Source of the DNA: Bacillota bacterium
Lineage (GTDB): Bacteria > Bacillota > Clostridia > Oscillospirales > Oscillospiraceae
Reading direction: 5' to 3'
Length of the DNA stretch: 52,177 nucleotides
Assembly (NCBI GenBank): GCA_029100605.1
Contig: JAQXPK010000112.1
Location: 1 to 52,177 of the forward strand
A program made the translations under genes and the position numbers. This document shows, piece after piece, positions 18,609-34,025 of the stretch. The stretch's first letter is position 1. Each line of letters begins with the position of its first letter. The notes below the pieces were generated by a model that saw nothing but the letters and a program-made list of their open reading frames with translations, was not told where the DNA came from and did no database searches.

Positions 18609-19853
18609 TTATCCGTTCAGAGCGTCAATCGCGGCTTGGGTATGTGCGACGTAAAGCGCCTGAACCTCCGCAATGCTGCCAAGTCCGGCAATCTGGGTCT
18701 CCACACTGTCAAAACCGGCGTCGGAGAACATGCTCTTCCAGGAATCGGCGTCGTCACCTGCCATATCGTTGTTGGCGTGGTCGCCTGCCACCACCATCAG
18801 AGGACGCAGAATCACGTTCCGATAGCCGGCTGCTTTGACGGCTTCAATCACCGCCTCGCAGGATGTTTCCTCCGGTTCTCCCTCCACCGTGCCGACAAAT
18901 ACGTTTTCGTAGCCCAGGGTATTCATCTGGGTCTGCATCTGGCTGTAGGTGACCTTCGCCACGTGGGCAGTACCATGCCCCATCAGAACAAAGGCTGTGC
19001 TCTGTTCCGCCGCAGCCCCGGCATCGGCAAAACCGCCGTCTGCGGCGGTATCGCCAACGATGGCCTTTGCCACAGCCTCCTTGTCGGCATTGATGACGCC
19101 GGCGTCGCTGCCGACCTCACCCAGAAGCGGCTCCGCAACAGAAATCTCCTCGAATTTGTCCCGGTAGGCGTCGATGGCGTCCATCATTTCGTCGTACTCA
19201 GCGCCGTGCATCAGGTGGGTGGGCTGTACAACCAGCTCCTTTACACCGTTGGCAACGGCGCGCTCCAGTGCCTGATCCATGTTATCGATGGCCTCGCCGT
19301 CCCGAGCCTGGATATGGTTGATGATGATCTGGGCGGTAAAGGCCCGGCGGACGGCCCATTCCGGAAACGCCGCCTGCAAAGCGTCCTCAATGCCCTTGAT
19401 GTCAGCCACGCGGCTGTCATTGAAGGAGGTGCCGAAGCTGACCACCAGAATCTCCTTCTCGCCAATTTCGTCGGCATTCCGGGGATCGTCCAGGGAAGCG
19501 TCGCCGGTATCCCGACCAAAGTAGTCTGGATCGGCGTTCTCGCCTTCCACCAGTTCCTTCTGTGCATCGGTCAGAGCGTCCCAGGCGGCCTTCGCCGCCG
19601 CGCACTGTTCGTCCGTATTCTCCGTGCGCTGCTGGACATAGATGGCGTCGATCAGTTCCGCGACTGCATCCGCCGCAGTCTGGTCGTCTACCACGGCTTC
19701 CGTCTCAGTAGGGGCAGCGGTCGAATCAACAACGGGCGCCGTTGTTGCCATTTCGGTGGTTTCGGTTGTATTGGAGGCCGCGCCGCAGCCGCCCAGCAGT
19801 ATTGCCGCCGCCAGAGCTGCCGCGATCACAGCGGTTCCCTTTTTGATATTCAT
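18609..19853 (-). CDS. cbiK: Sirohydrochlorin cobaltochelatase (CbiK family) with lipoprotein signal peptide
   Basis: MNIKKGTAVIAAALAAAILLGGCG lipobox, helical linker AAWDALTDAQKELVEG, then ILVVSFGTSFNDSR, VVQPTHLMHGAEYDEM, FVLMGHGTAHVA, VVAGDHANNDMAGDDADSWKSMF. Confidence 0.9.
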   Translation of the reverse strand: MNIKKGTAVIAAALAAAILLGGCGAASNTTETTEMATTAPVVDSTAAPTETEAVVDDQTAADAVAELIDAIYVQQRTENTDEQCAAAKAAWDALTDAQKELVEGENADPDYFGRDTGDASLDDPRNADEIGEKEILVVSFGTSFNDSRVADIKGIEDALQAAFPEWAVRRAFTAQIIINHIQARDGEAIDNMDQALERAVANGVKELVVQPTHLMHGAEYDEMMDAIDAYRDKFEEISVAEPLLGEVGSDAGVINADKEAVAKAIVGDTAADGGFADAGAAAEQSTAFVLMGHGTAHVAKVTYSQMQTQMNTLGYENVFVGTVEGEPEETSCEAVIEAVKAAGYRNVILRPLMVVAGDHANNDMAGDDADSWKSMFSDAGFDSVETQIAGLGSIAEVQALYVAHTQAAIDALNG

Positions 19854-19932
19854 GAAAGATTCCTCCCTGTGCTTTTTCGCACAAAAATCTATTTTCATGT
19901 CCTTTCGGGCGGTACCAGCCGTCAGGCAGCAT

Positions 19933-19977
19933 AAAAACCGGTTATCCCCGGATACCGGCACTGCGCCGGTATCCGGG
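19933..19977 (-). terminator. Alternative terminator/antiterminator in the leader of the cobalamin operon
   Basis: Minus strand: CCCGGATACCGGC-GCAGT-GCCGGTATCCGGG (13 bp perfect) overlaps CCGGTATC-CGGG-GATAACCGG-TTTTT (8 bp, one bulged A, then T5). Confidence 0.6.
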
Positions 19978-20154
19978 CAAAATCCGCTACGGCACATGGG
20001 CAATCCGCCGCAGCCTTCGGGCCGCAAGAGGGAACGGCCCGATATGCAGAAACAGCCGGGGCAAACCCCTTTCGGGATCTGCTCCGGCCGTTTTTCCGTC
20101 AGCAAAACACATCCGCCTGTCTCATAGCTCGAAAACAGGCAGTCATCACACATT

Positions 20155-20350
20155 TAAGCAGGTCTCCTGACTTACGCATCCACAGCCGCCGCACAGCCTT
20201 CTCGGGAAAACCCAATGACCGACTTTCGTCATGTGCGGCAGCCTCCACGCTTACAGTGGCGGCACCGTTCCGGATTTACACCGGATTCACTATTCTCCGC
20301 CGCGCCCAAACAGGAATCGCAGCGGCACTTAAACGCTTCTTTACTTGCCA
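20155..20350 (-). promoter_or_regulatory. Cobalamin (adenosylcobalamin) riboswitch
   Basis: Minus strand contains GGTGTAAATCCGGAACGGTGCCGCCACTGTAAGCG and GTAAGTCAGGAGACCTGC, the conserved cobalamin riboswitch core and P3/P1-side boxes. Confidence 0.95.
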
Positions 20351-20443
20351 ATAAGATACTCCTCTTTCCCGGATTTGTCAAGAGGTTTTTCGGTATCAGC
20401 ATACAGATATTTCCGGCAGCCCCTTCAGGGCTGCCGGAAGCCG

Positions 20444-23400
20444 TCAGTCGATGGTGGAGATGCCCAGGGTGATTTCCTCCAGCACGTCCAGCAGCACCCG
20501 CACCGTATCCAGGGCAGTGAGCATGGTCACGCCGTTTTCCACCGCACAGCGGCGGATCTGGCTGGAACCGGAGTGAATGTCCTCGCAGCGGACGTCCATG
20601 GTGTTGATGACATAGGTGACGTAGCCCTGCCGGATGGAGGTCAGAATCTCGTCGGAGCCGTCGTCCACCTTGGCCCGAATGCGGGTCTTGATGCCGTGCT
20701 GCCGCAGAAACACGGCGGTGCCCGCCGTGGCCTCGATATTGAAGCCAAGCTGGTAAAAACGGCGGATCAGAGGCAACGCCTCCTCCTTGTCCTCGTCGGA
20801 GATGGTCACGAACACCGTTCCGTAGTTTTCCAGCTTCATGCCGGAGGCCTGCAGCGCTTTGTACAGAGCGCGGGTCAGGGAGTTATCGTAGCCGATGGCC
20901 TCGCCGGTGGACTTCATTTCGGGAGACAGATAGGCATCCAGCCCCCGGAGCTTGGAGAAGGAGAAGGCCGGTGCCTTGGCGTAGTAGCGTTTTTTCTCAT
21001 CGGGATAGAGCATATCAATGCCCTGCTCCTTCAGGCTCTGCCCAAGCGCCACACGGGTGGCGATGTCCGCCAGTGGGTAGCCGGTGGCCTTGCTCAGGAA
21101 GGGCACGGTACGGGAGGAACGGGGATTGACCTCGATGATGTACACGTTGTCCTCCGGATCGACGATAAACTGGATATTGTACAGTCCCTTGATGCCGATG
21201 GCGGGGCCAAGCTTCTTCGCGTACTGCAAAATGACACCCTTGACCTTGTTGGAAATGGAGAAGGAAGGGTATACGGAGATGGAGTCGCCGGAGTGAACGC
21301 CGGTGCGCTCCACCAGCTCCATGATGCCGGGAACGAACACATCATGCCCGTCGCAGATGGCGTCGATCTCCACTTCCTTGCCCCGGATATACTTGTCCAC
21401 CAGCACCGGCTTATCGGCGTCAATTTCCACGGCGGTCTGAAGGTAATGCCGCAGCTGACCCTCGTTTGCCACGATCTGCATTGCCCGTCCACCCAGCACA
21501 AAGCTGGGGCGTACCAGCACGGGATACCCGATTTCCCGGGCGGCGGCGACACCGTCCTCAATGCGGGTGACAGCCTTTCCTTTGGGCTGGGGAATGTTCA
21601 GGGAGAGCAGCAGCTTTTCAAAGGCATCCCGGTTTTCCGCTTTTTCAATGGCGGCGCAGTCGGTGCCGATGATGTTTACACCAAGATCCGCCAGGGGCTG
21701 GGCAAGGTTAATGGCGGTCTGCCCCCCAAGAGACGCGATAACGCCCTCGGGCTTTTCCAGCTCCACCACGTTCATCACGTCCTCCACCGTCAGCGGCTCA
21801 AAATACAGCTTGTCGGAGGTCGTGTAATCCGTGGAAACGGTTTCAGGGTTGTTGTTGATGATGATAGCCTCGTAGCCCGCGTTTTTGATGGTCTGAATGG
21901 CGTGGACGGTGGAATAGTCGAATTCCACTCCCTGCCCGATGCGGATGGGGCCGGAGCCAAGGACAATGACCTTCTTTTTATCCGACACAATGGACTCGTT
22001 TTCGATCTCGTAGGTGGAGTAGAAGTACGGGATATAGCTGTCAAATTCTCCTGCGCAGGAGTCGATCATTTTGTACACCGGATGGATGTGGTTGCTCTTG
22101 CGCAGAGCCAGTACCTTCTGCTCCGGCACCTTCCAGATGCGGGCCACTGCCTTGTCGGAAAAGCCCATCTTCTTTGCCTGGTAGTACACGCTGCTGTCCA
22201 TGGGCGCTTCTTCCAGTTCCCCTTCCAGCGCCACGATATTGCCCAGCTTTCGGATGAAGAAATCGTCGATGGTGCTTGCTTTGACGATTTCCTCAACGCT
22301 GACGCCCAGGCGAAGCAGCTGGGCGATGGCGTAGATTCGGTCGTCGGTGCCGATTTTGATATAATCCAACAGTGCTTCTCGGCTCCAGTCGTCAAATTTC
22401 GCCATATACAGGTGGTACACACCGATTTCGAGGGAGCGGATGCCCTTGAGCAGGCTTTCCTCAAAGGTGCGGCCCACGCTCATGGTCTCGCCGGTGGCCT
22501 TCATCTGGGTGCCCAGGCGGTTGTTGGCATCGGAGAACTTGTCGAAGGGGAACCGGGGCATTTTGGTCACCACATAATCAAGCGCAGGCTCGAAGGCGGC
22601 GCAGGTGTTGGCCAGGCGGATCTCGTCCAGGGTCATTCCCACACAGATTTTTGCGGATACCCGAGCGATGGGATAGCCGGAGGCCTTGGAAGCCAGAGCC
22701 GAGGAGCGGGACACACGAGGGTTGACCTCGATGAGGTAATATTGGAAGGACTTGGGATCCAGGGCAAACTGCACGTTGCACCCACCCTGAATCTTCAGGG
22801 CGCGGATGAGCCGCAGGGCGGAATCCCGGAGCATATGATATTCCTTGTTGGTCAGGGTCTGAGAGGGGCACACCACGATGGAGTCTCCGGTGTGGATACC
22901 CACGGGGTCCAGATTTTCCATGTTGCAGATGGCAATGGCGGTGTCATTGGCGTCTCGCATGACCTCGTATTCGATTTCCTTGAAGCCCTTGATACTCTTT
23001 TCCACCAGCACCTGGTGAACGGGAGACAGCACCAGGGCGTTTTTCATGATCTCCCGGAACTCCTCCTCGTTGTCGGCGAAGCCGCCGCCGGTGCCACCCA
23101 GGGTAAAGGCGGGGCGAAGCACCACGGGATAGCCGATGGCTTTGGCGGCCTCCAGACCCTCTTCCATGGAGTTGGCAATCTGAGATGGAAGCACCGGCTC
23201 GCCCAGACCCTCGCACAGTTCTTTGAACAGCTCCCGATCCTCCGCCTGCTCAATGGAGCGGCTGGGGGTTCCCAGAAGCTCCACATGGCATTCCTTGAGT
23301 ACGCCCTTCTTTTCCAGCTGCATGGCAAGATTCAGACCCGTCTGACCGCCGATGCCGGGGATAATGGCGTCGGGACGTTCATAACGGACGATTCTGGCAA

Positions 23401-23620
23401 TATACTCCAGGGTCAGCGGCTCCATGTAAACCTTGTCCGCGATGGCGGGGTCGGTCATGATGGTGGCAGGGTTGCTGTTGCAGAGGATGACCTCGTAGCC
23501 CTCCTCCTTCAGCGCCAGGCACGCCTGGGTGCCGGCGTAGTCGAATTCTGCCGCCTGCCCGATGACGATGGGGCCGGAGCCAATGACCAGAATTTTCTTC
23601 AAATCGGTACGTTTCGGCAT
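20444..23620 (-). CDS. carB: Carbamoyl-phosphate synthase large subunit
   Basis: [33 protein letters not shown]; duplicated ATP-grasp halves, about 1058 aa. Confidence 0.97.
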   Translation of the reverse strand: MPKRTDLKKILVIGSGPIVIGQAAEFDYAGTQACLALKEEGYEVILCNSNPATIMTDPAIADKVYMEPLTLEYIARIVRYERPDAIIPGIGGQTGLNLAMQLEKKGVLKECHVELLGTPSRSIEQAEDRELFKELCEGLGEPVLPSQIANSMEEGLEAAKAIGYPVVLRPAFTLGGTGGGFADNEEEFREIMKNALVLSPVHQVLVEKSIKGFKEIEYEVMRDANDTAIAICNMENLDPVGIHTGDSIVVCPSQTLTNKEYHMLRDSALRLIRALKIQGGCNVQFALDPKSFQYYLIEVNPRVSRSSALASKASGYPIARVSAKICVGMTLDEIRLANTCAAFEPALDYVVTKMPRFPFDKFSDANNRLGTQMKATGETMSVGRTFEESLLKGIRSLEIGVYHLYMAKFDDWSREALLDYIKIGTDDRIYAIAQLLRLGVSVEEIVKASTIDDFFIRKLGNIVALEGELEEAPMDSSVYYQAKKMGFSDKAVARIWKVPEQKVLALRKSNHIHPVYKMIDSCAGEFDSYIPYFYSTYEIENESIVSDKKKVIVLGSGPIRIGQGVEFDYSTVHAIQTIKNAGYEAIIINNNPETVSTDYTTSDKLYFEPLTVEDVMNVVELEKPEGVIASLGGQTAINLAQPLADLGVNIIGTDCAAIEKAENRDAFEKLLLSLNIPQPKGKAVTRIEDGVAAAREIGYPVLVRPSFVLGGRAMQIVANEGQLRHYLQTAVEIDADKPVLVDKYIRGKEVEIDAICDGHDVFVPGIMELVERTGVHSGDSISVYPSFSISNKVKGVILQYAKKLGPAIGIKGLYNIQFIVDPEDNVYIIEVNPRSSRTVPFLSKATGYPLADIATRVALGQSLKEQGIDMLYPDEKKRYYAKAPAFSFSKLRGLDAYLSPEMKSTGEAIGYDNSLTRALYKALQASGMKLENYGTVFVTISDEDKEEALPLIRRFYQLGFNIEATAGTAVFLRQHGIKTRIRAKVDDGSDEILTSIRQGYVTYVINTMDVRCEDIHSGSSQIRRCAVENGVTMLTALDTVRVLLDVLEEITLGISTID

Positions 23621-23621
23621 A

Positions 23622-24703
23622 TTACGCTTCCTCCATCATGGCGATGAATTCATCGAACAGGTATGCGCTGTCCTGAGGGCCGGGGGCGCTTTCGGGGTGA
23701 TACTGGACGGAGAAAATCCGGTCTGAACTGCACTTCTGCCCTTCTACAGTGTTGTCCAGCAAATTTACGTGGGTTACAGTCAGGCCGGTGCCTTCCAGGC
23801 TCTCCGCATTCACAGCGTAGGAGTGGTTCTGGGAGGTGATCTCCACCTTCCCGGTCTGCAGGTTTTTCACGGGATGGTTGCCGCCCCGGTGACCAAATTT
23901 CAGTTTGTAGGTGCTTGCGCCGTAGGCCAGGGCGATGATCTGATGACCCAGACAGATGCCGAAAATGGGCAGTTTCCCCCGCAGGGCGCGAACCAGCTGG
24001 ATGACGGGCTTGGCATCCTCCGGGTTGCCGGGGCCGTTGGAAATGAACAGGCCGTCGGGCTTCAGCGCTTCTACCTCCGCCGCCGTAATCGTCCAGGGAA
24101 CGACGGTGACCTGACAGCCCCGGGCGTTGAGACTGCGGACGATATTCCGCTTCATCCCGCAGTCCACGGCAACCACATGGAACCTGGGATTGTCGCAGGG
24201 CGACACCCAGGCTTCCCGGGCGCTGACATGCGCCACCTGATCCGTCGGCAGACTGTGGGATTTCAGCTCCGCCACACCCACGATGTTGGGAACCTCCGCG
24301 TCCACGATCAGCGCCTTGCAGGTGCCCTCGTCCCGAATATGCCGAGCCAGCCGGCGGGTATCCACCCCGGAAATGCCCACAATGTCATATTCCAGCATCA
24401 CATCCTCCAGCGTCCGCTGGGCGCGGAAATTGGAGGGGTGTTCATTGACCTCCCGGACGATCATGGCGCTGATGGTGGGTGTTACCGTCTCATAATCCTC
24501 GGCGCACATACCGTAATTACCGATGAGCGGATAGGTCATCACCACGGCCTGTCCGGTGTAGGAAGGGTCGGACAGAATCTCCTGATAGCCAACCATGGAG
24601 GTATTGAATACCAGCTCCACCAGCGCGTCCCGTTTTGCGCCGAACCCGGAGCCGTAGAATTCGGTTCCGTCCTCCAGAATGAGCTTTCTGTTAAAAATAC
24701 GGT

Positions 24704-24707
<4 letters not shown>
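23622..24707 (-). CDS. carA: Carbamoyl-phosphate synthase small subunit
   Basis: [29 protein letters not shown] and [17 protein letters not shown]. Confidence 0.97.
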
Positions 24708-29567
<4,860 letters not shown>

Positions 29568-29624
29568 AAGCAGCCTCCTGATTCTGTCTGATGCGATTGA
29601 TGCCGTTTTGCGGCGTTGTCTGTC

Positions 29625-31175
29625 TTACTCCCACTCCACCGTTGCTGGGGGTTTGCTTGTAATGTCGTAGACGATGCGGTTGATATGGGGCACCTCGTTG
29701 ACAATGCGGACGGAAGCCCGATCCAAAACCTCATAAGGAATCCGGGTCCACTCCGCCGTCATAAAGTCCTTGGTCGTGACGCTGCGCAGAGCCAGAACAT
29801 TTTCATAGGTGCGTCCGTCGCCCATGACGCCAACGCTTCTGGCGTTGGTCAGCACCGCGAAATACTGACTGCACATATCTCCCAGATTGGCCTTTGTGAT
29901 TTCCTCCCGGAAAATGGCGTCCGCTTCCCGGAGAATGTCCAGCTTTTCCTTGGTCACATCTCCCAGGATCCGGATGGCAAGGCCGGGGCCCGGGAAGGGC
30001 TGACGGTGTACCAAATAGTCCGGAAGCCCCAGTTCTTTGCCCAAAAGCCGGATTTCGTCCTTGAAAAGGTGATCCAGCGGCTCCAGAACAGACTTAAACT
30101 GGGCAATGACCTCCTTGGGCAGGAGCCGGTTGTGGTGGCTCTTGATTACGTCCGCGTCACCGGCGCCGGATTCAATGACATCTGGGTAGATGGTGCCCTG
30201 GGCAAAGAAGTCCTCCTTGGTGATGCCGAATTTCATGGCCTCATCCAGGAACACATAACCAAACTCCGCGCCGATGATCTGGCGCTTGCGCTGGGGATCC
30301 TCCACCCCCTTGAGCTTGTCGAGGAAACGCTTTTCCGCGTCAACACGGACAAAGTGGATCTTCCATTTGGCGAAAGCGGCCTCCACTTCGTCGCCCTCGT
30401 TTTTTCGCATACAGCCGTGATCCACAAAAACGGCGGTCAACCGATCCCCCACCGCCTCGGCCAGCAGCGCCGCGAGGACGGAAGAATCCACGCCGCCGGA
30501 CAAAGCCAGCAGTACCCTACCCTTGGGGCCGATGGTCTGGCGGAGCTGGGCGACGGTTCTCTGGCAGAAGTCCTCCATGGTCCAGGTGCCCTTGGCGCCG
30601 CAGATCTCATAGAGGAAATTGCGGAGCATCTGGGTGCCGAACTGGGTGTGATCCACTTCTGGGTGATACTGAACGCCATAGAAGCCCCGGCGTTCGTCGG
30701 CGATGGCGGCGTTGGGACAAGCGTCGGTGTGAGCGACCAGTTCAAAGCCCTCGGGCACCTTCGCCATGTAGTCTCCGTGGCTCATCCAGGAGATGGCCTG
30801 CTCCGGAACGTCCTTGAAGAGCTTGCAGTTGGTATTGTAGTAGGTCACGGTCTTGCCGTATTCCCGGGCGGTATCCGCCTGGGCGGCGGTTACCTCACCG
30901 CCCAGGGTGTAGGCCATCAGCTGGCAGCCGTAGCAGATGCCCAGAATGGGCACACCAAGTTCAAAGACCGCCGGGTCAACATGGGCGGAATCCTCCAGGT
31001 AGACACTGTTGGGGCCGCCGGTGAAGATGATGCCCATGGGCGCGAAGGCGCGGATGTCGTCCATTGACGTGGTATAGGGCTTGATTTCGCAATATACGTT
31101 CTGCTCCCGAACCCGCCGGGCGATGAGCTGGTTGTACTGCCCGCCAAAGTCGAGAATCAGGATTTTTTCTTCCAT
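29625..31175 (-). CDS. guaA: GMP synthase (glutamine-hydrolysing)
   Basis: ILILDFGGQYNQLIARRVRE, LALSGGVDSSVLAALLAEAVG, C-terminal DITSKPPATVEWE. Confidence 0.98.
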   Translation of the reverse strand: MEEKILILDFGGQYNQLIARRVREQNVYCEIKPYTTSMDDIRAFAPMGIIFTGGPNSVYLEDSAHVDPAVFELGVPILGICYGCQLMAYTLGGEVTAAQADTAREYGKTVTYYNTNCKLFKDVPEQAISWMSHGDYMAKVPEGFELVAHTDACPNAAIADERRGFYGVQYHPEVDHTQFGTQMLRNFLYEICGAKGTWTMEDFCQRTVAQLRQTIGPKGRVLLALSGGVDSSVLAALLAEAVGDRLTAVFVDHGCMRKNEGDEVEAAFAKWKIHFVRVDAEKRFLDKLKGVEDPQRKRQIIGAEFGYVFLDEAMKFGITKEDFFAQGTIYPDVIESGAGDADVIKSHHNRLLPKEVIAQFKSVLEPLDHLFKDEIRLLGKELGLPDYLVHRQPFPGPGLAIRILGDVTKEKLDILREADAIFREEITKANLGDMCSQYFAVLTNARSVGVMGDGRTYENVLALRSVTTKDFMTAEWTRIPYEVLDRASVRIVNEVPHINRIVYDITSKPPATVEWE

Positions 31176-31193
31176 TTGCCGTTTCCCTCCCAT

Positions 31194-32609
31194 TCAGATG
31201 TTGATTTCCGCCTGGCTCCGGGCAACGCCGGAAATCAGGGGCTTCACCTTCTCCACATAGGCGTGGGTCTGCTCGGCGCAGCGTCCGGTGTAGCGCATGG
31301 GATCGAGAACGGCCTCCATCTCCTGCTTCGTCATGCCAAATTCCGGATGGGTTGCCAGGTCCGCCAAAAGATCCCAGCTTTCGCCGTTTTTCATCTTGGC
31401 GGTGGCGTCCATGGAACAGGTGCGAATGATTTCATGGAGCTGCTGCCGGTCGCCGCCCCGCTTGACACCCTCCATCATGAGGTTTTCCGTGGCGATAAAG
31501 GGCAGGTACTCCCGGACGGTCTTTTCCACGATTTTCTCGTTGACATGGAGGCCGTCGGTGACGTTCTGAGCCAGCCGCAAAATGGCGTCGGCGCAGAGGA
31601 AGCCCTCCGGCAGAGAGATGCGGCGGTTGGCGGAATCGTCCAGTGTCCGTTCCAGCCACTGGGTGGAAGAGGTCATGGGTGCGTTCATGGCGTCCGCCAT
31701 CAGGTAGCGGGACAGCGAGCAGATACGCTCTGAGCGCATGGGGTTGCGCTTGTAGGCCATGGCGGAGGAACCGATCTGGTTTTTCTCGAAGGGCTCTTCC
31801 ACCTGACGGTCGTGCTGCAGCAGGCGAATGTCGTTTGCCATGCGGTAGGCGCTCTGGGCAATGGCGGACAGGCAGTTGAGAATGCGGCTGTCCAGCTTCC
31901 GGGGATAGGTCTGACCGCACACATCAAAGCACTTGTCAAAGCCGAAATCCGCGCTGATCATCCGGTTCATCTCGTCAATTTTGGCGGTATCCCCGTCGAA
32001 CAGCTCCAGGAAGCTGGCTTCCGTGCCGGTGGTGCCCCGGCAGCCCAGGAACTTCATGTTGCTGATGACAAAGTCCAGCTCCTCCAGATCGGTGACAAAG
32101 TCCTGCATCCAGAGGGTGGCGCGCTTGCCCACGGTGACCAGCTGGGCGGGCTGATAGTGGGTATAACCCAGGGTGGGCATGGCTTTGTACTTCTCCGCGA
32201 ATTCAGAAAGATTGGCAATCACCTTAAGCAGCTCACCGCGAAGGTACTTCAGCCCGTCCCGGTAGAGAACGATGTCGGCGTTGTCGGTGACGTAACAGCT
32301 GGTGGCGCCCAGGTGAATGATACCGGCGGCGGAAGGCGCGGCCTTGCCGTAGGTGTACACATGAGCCATCACATCGTGGCGGACTTCCTTTTCCCGGGCG
32401 GCGGCACAGGCAAAGTCAATGTCCGAAATATGGGTTTCCAGCTCCTCCACCTGTTCCTGGGTCACAGGCAGCCCCAGGGCGTGCTCGGCTTTTGCCAGGG
32501 ACACCCACAGTCTGCGCCAGGTCTCGATGCGTTTCTGCTGGGAGAAAAGATTCAACATATATTCGGAGGCATAGCGGGAACTTAAGGGAGATTCATACTT
32601 GTCTGTCAT
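31194..32609 (-). CDS. purB: Adenylosuccinate lyase
   Basis: YESPLSSRYASEYM and signature GSSAMAYKRNPMRSE; start MTDKYESPL at 32609. Confidence 0.96.
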   Translation of the reverse strand: MTDKYESPLSSRYASEYMLNLFSQQKRIETWRRLWVSLAKAEHALGLPVTQEQVEELETHISDIDFACAAAREKEVRHDVMAHVYTYGKAAPSAAGIIHLGATSCYVTDNADIVLYRDGLKYLRGELLKVIANLSEFAEKYKAMPTLGYTHYQPAQLVTVGKRATLWMQDFVTDLEELDFVISNMKFLGCRGTTGTEASFLELFDGDTAKIDEMNRMISADFGFDKCFDVCGQTYPRKLDSRILNCLSAIAQSAYRMANDIRLLQHDRQVEEPFEKNQIGSSAMAYKRNPMRSERICSLSRYLMADAMNAPMTSSTQWLERTLDDSANRRISLPEGFLCADAILRLAQNVTDGLHVNEKIVEKTVREYLPFIATENLMMEGVKRGGDRQQLHEIIRTCSMDATAKMKNGESWDLLADLATHPEFGMTKQEMEAVLDPMRYTGRCAEQTHAYVEKVKPLISGVARSQAEINI

Positions 32610-32622
32610 AACTGCCTCCTGA

Positions 32623-33897
32623 TCACCGAAGAATGATGCTGTCCCGCTCCGGGCCAACGGAAACGTAGCCGATGGGGCAGCCGATGTTCTTTTCGATATA
32701 TTCTACATAGTTCCGGGCGGCCTTGGGCAGATCTTCCCACCGGCGGACGCCGGAAATGTCGCACTTCCAGCCATCGAGGTACTCGATAACAGGCTTGGCG
32801 TCGTTCTGGAGCGTGGGGAACGGGAATTCGTCCGTCACTTCGCCGTTCAGAAGATAGTGGGTGCAGACGGGAATTTTGTCCAGGTAGCTCAGCACGTCCA
32901 GCTTGGTCAACGCGATGTTGGTCGCGGCCTGTACCTGAACACCGTAGCGGGTGGCAACCAGGTCGATGGGGCCGACCCGGCGGGGACGACCAGTCTTCGC
33001 GCCGTACTCAAAGCCAGCCTCCCGCAGCCTGTCCGCCTCGGGGCCGAACATCTCACAGACAAAGGGGCCTTCGCCCACGCAGGTGGAGTAGGCTTTTACC
33101 ACGCCGATCACCTCGTCGATCTTCGCCGTGGGCAGGCCGGAGCCCACCGGCGCGTAGGCCGCGATGGCATTGGAGGAGGTGGTGTAGGGATAAATGCCGT
33201 AATCCAGATCCCGAAGAGCGCCCAGCTGAGCCTCAAAGAGGATCCGCTTCCCTTCCGCCTGAGCCTTGCGCAGGAACACGCCGGTGTCACAGATGAAGGG
33301 CTTGATTTTTTCGCAGTATTCATCCATCCATGCCTTCAGCTGCTCCATGGTCACTCTCTGCGCGCCGTAGACCCCGGTGAGAGTGAGATTTTTCCACTCC
33401 AGCAGATCCTGAAGGTGCTCATACAGGTGCTCCGAGTGCAGGAGTTCTCCCGCGAGAATGGTTTTTTTCTGATATTTATCGGAGTAAAACGGCGCGATGC
33501 CCTGCTTGGTGGAGCCGTACTTCTTATCCTTCAGCCGCGCCTCTTCCAGACCGTCCAGCAGACGGTGCCAGGGCAGCAGCAGCGACGCCCGGTCGCTGAT
33601 CCTCAGATTCTCCGGGGTAATGGGTACGCCCTTGCCGGATACGTCCTGAATTTCGTTCCACAGATTCTCCGGATCCAGAGCCACGCCATTGCCCAGAATA
33701 TTCACAACGCCTTTCCGGAAAATGCCGGAGGGCAGCAGATGCAGAGCGAACTTCCCGTGCTCGTTTACGACGGTATGTCCGGCATTGCCGCCGCCCTGGT
33801 AGCGGATGACAACATCAAAATCCTCGGTCAGCAAATCGACCATACGGCCCTTGCCCTCATCGCCCCAGTTAATGCCAACAATCGCGGTGTTTGCCAT
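32623..33897 (-). CDS. purA: Adenylosuccinate synthetase
   Basis: AIVGINWGDEGKGRMVDLL, QGGGNAGHTV, VGPERDSIILR C-terminus. Confidence 0.97.
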   Translation of the reverse strand: MANTAIVGINWGDEGKGRMVDLLTEDFDVVIRYQGGGNAGHTVVNEHGKFALHLLPSGIFRKGVVNILGNGVALDPENLWNEIQDVSGKGVPITPENLRISDRASLLLPWHRLLDGLEEARLKDKKYGSTKQGIAPFYSDKYQKKTILAGELLHSEHLYEHLQDLLEWKNLTLTGVYGAQRVTMEQLKAWMDEYCEKIKPFICDTGVFLRKAQAEGKRILFEAQLGALRDLDYGIYPYTTSSNAIAAYAPVGSGLPTAKIDEVIGVVKAYSTCVGEGPFVCEMFGPEADRLREAGFEYGAKTGRPRRVGPIDLVATRYGVQVQAATNIALTKLDVLSYLDKIPVCTHYLLNGEVTDEFPFPTLQNDAKPVIEYLDGWKCDISGVRRWEDLPKAARNYVEYIEKNIGCPIGYVSVGPERDSIILR

Positions 33898-34025
33898 TTG
33901 GATTTCCTCCGATTCCAGTATTTTGGGAAGCTCTGAGGCAGATGGCTGCTTCAGAGATTCCGTTGATAGCCTCTGACACGCGTTTGCAGGGCGAAGGGGT
34001 TGGCTCCGTCCTGCAATGGGTCACA

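Noticed and set aside
18213-19934. 573-aa plus-strand ORF opposite cbiK and the lipoprotein gene
   Set aside because: Antisense to signal peptide and CbiK coding sequence; no recognisable domain.
19854-20153. In-frame N-terminal extension of cbiK starting just after the riboswitch (MCDDCLFSSYETGG...), with an AGGAGA at suitable distance
   Set aside because: The AGGAGA is part of the conserved riboswitch box and the region is better explained as hairpin-rich leader; the signal peptide start at 19853 has its own RBS (GGGAGG).
20345-23647. 1100-aa plus-strand ORF opposite carB
   Set aside because: Antisense shadow of a high-GC conserved gene; translation is low-complexity His/Gly/Val-rich with no family features.
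29616-31067. 483-aa plus-strand ORF opposite guaA (also 26314..27825 opposite pyrG)
   Set aside because: Both are shadows of conserved minus-strand enzymes, with no independent RBS or family features.
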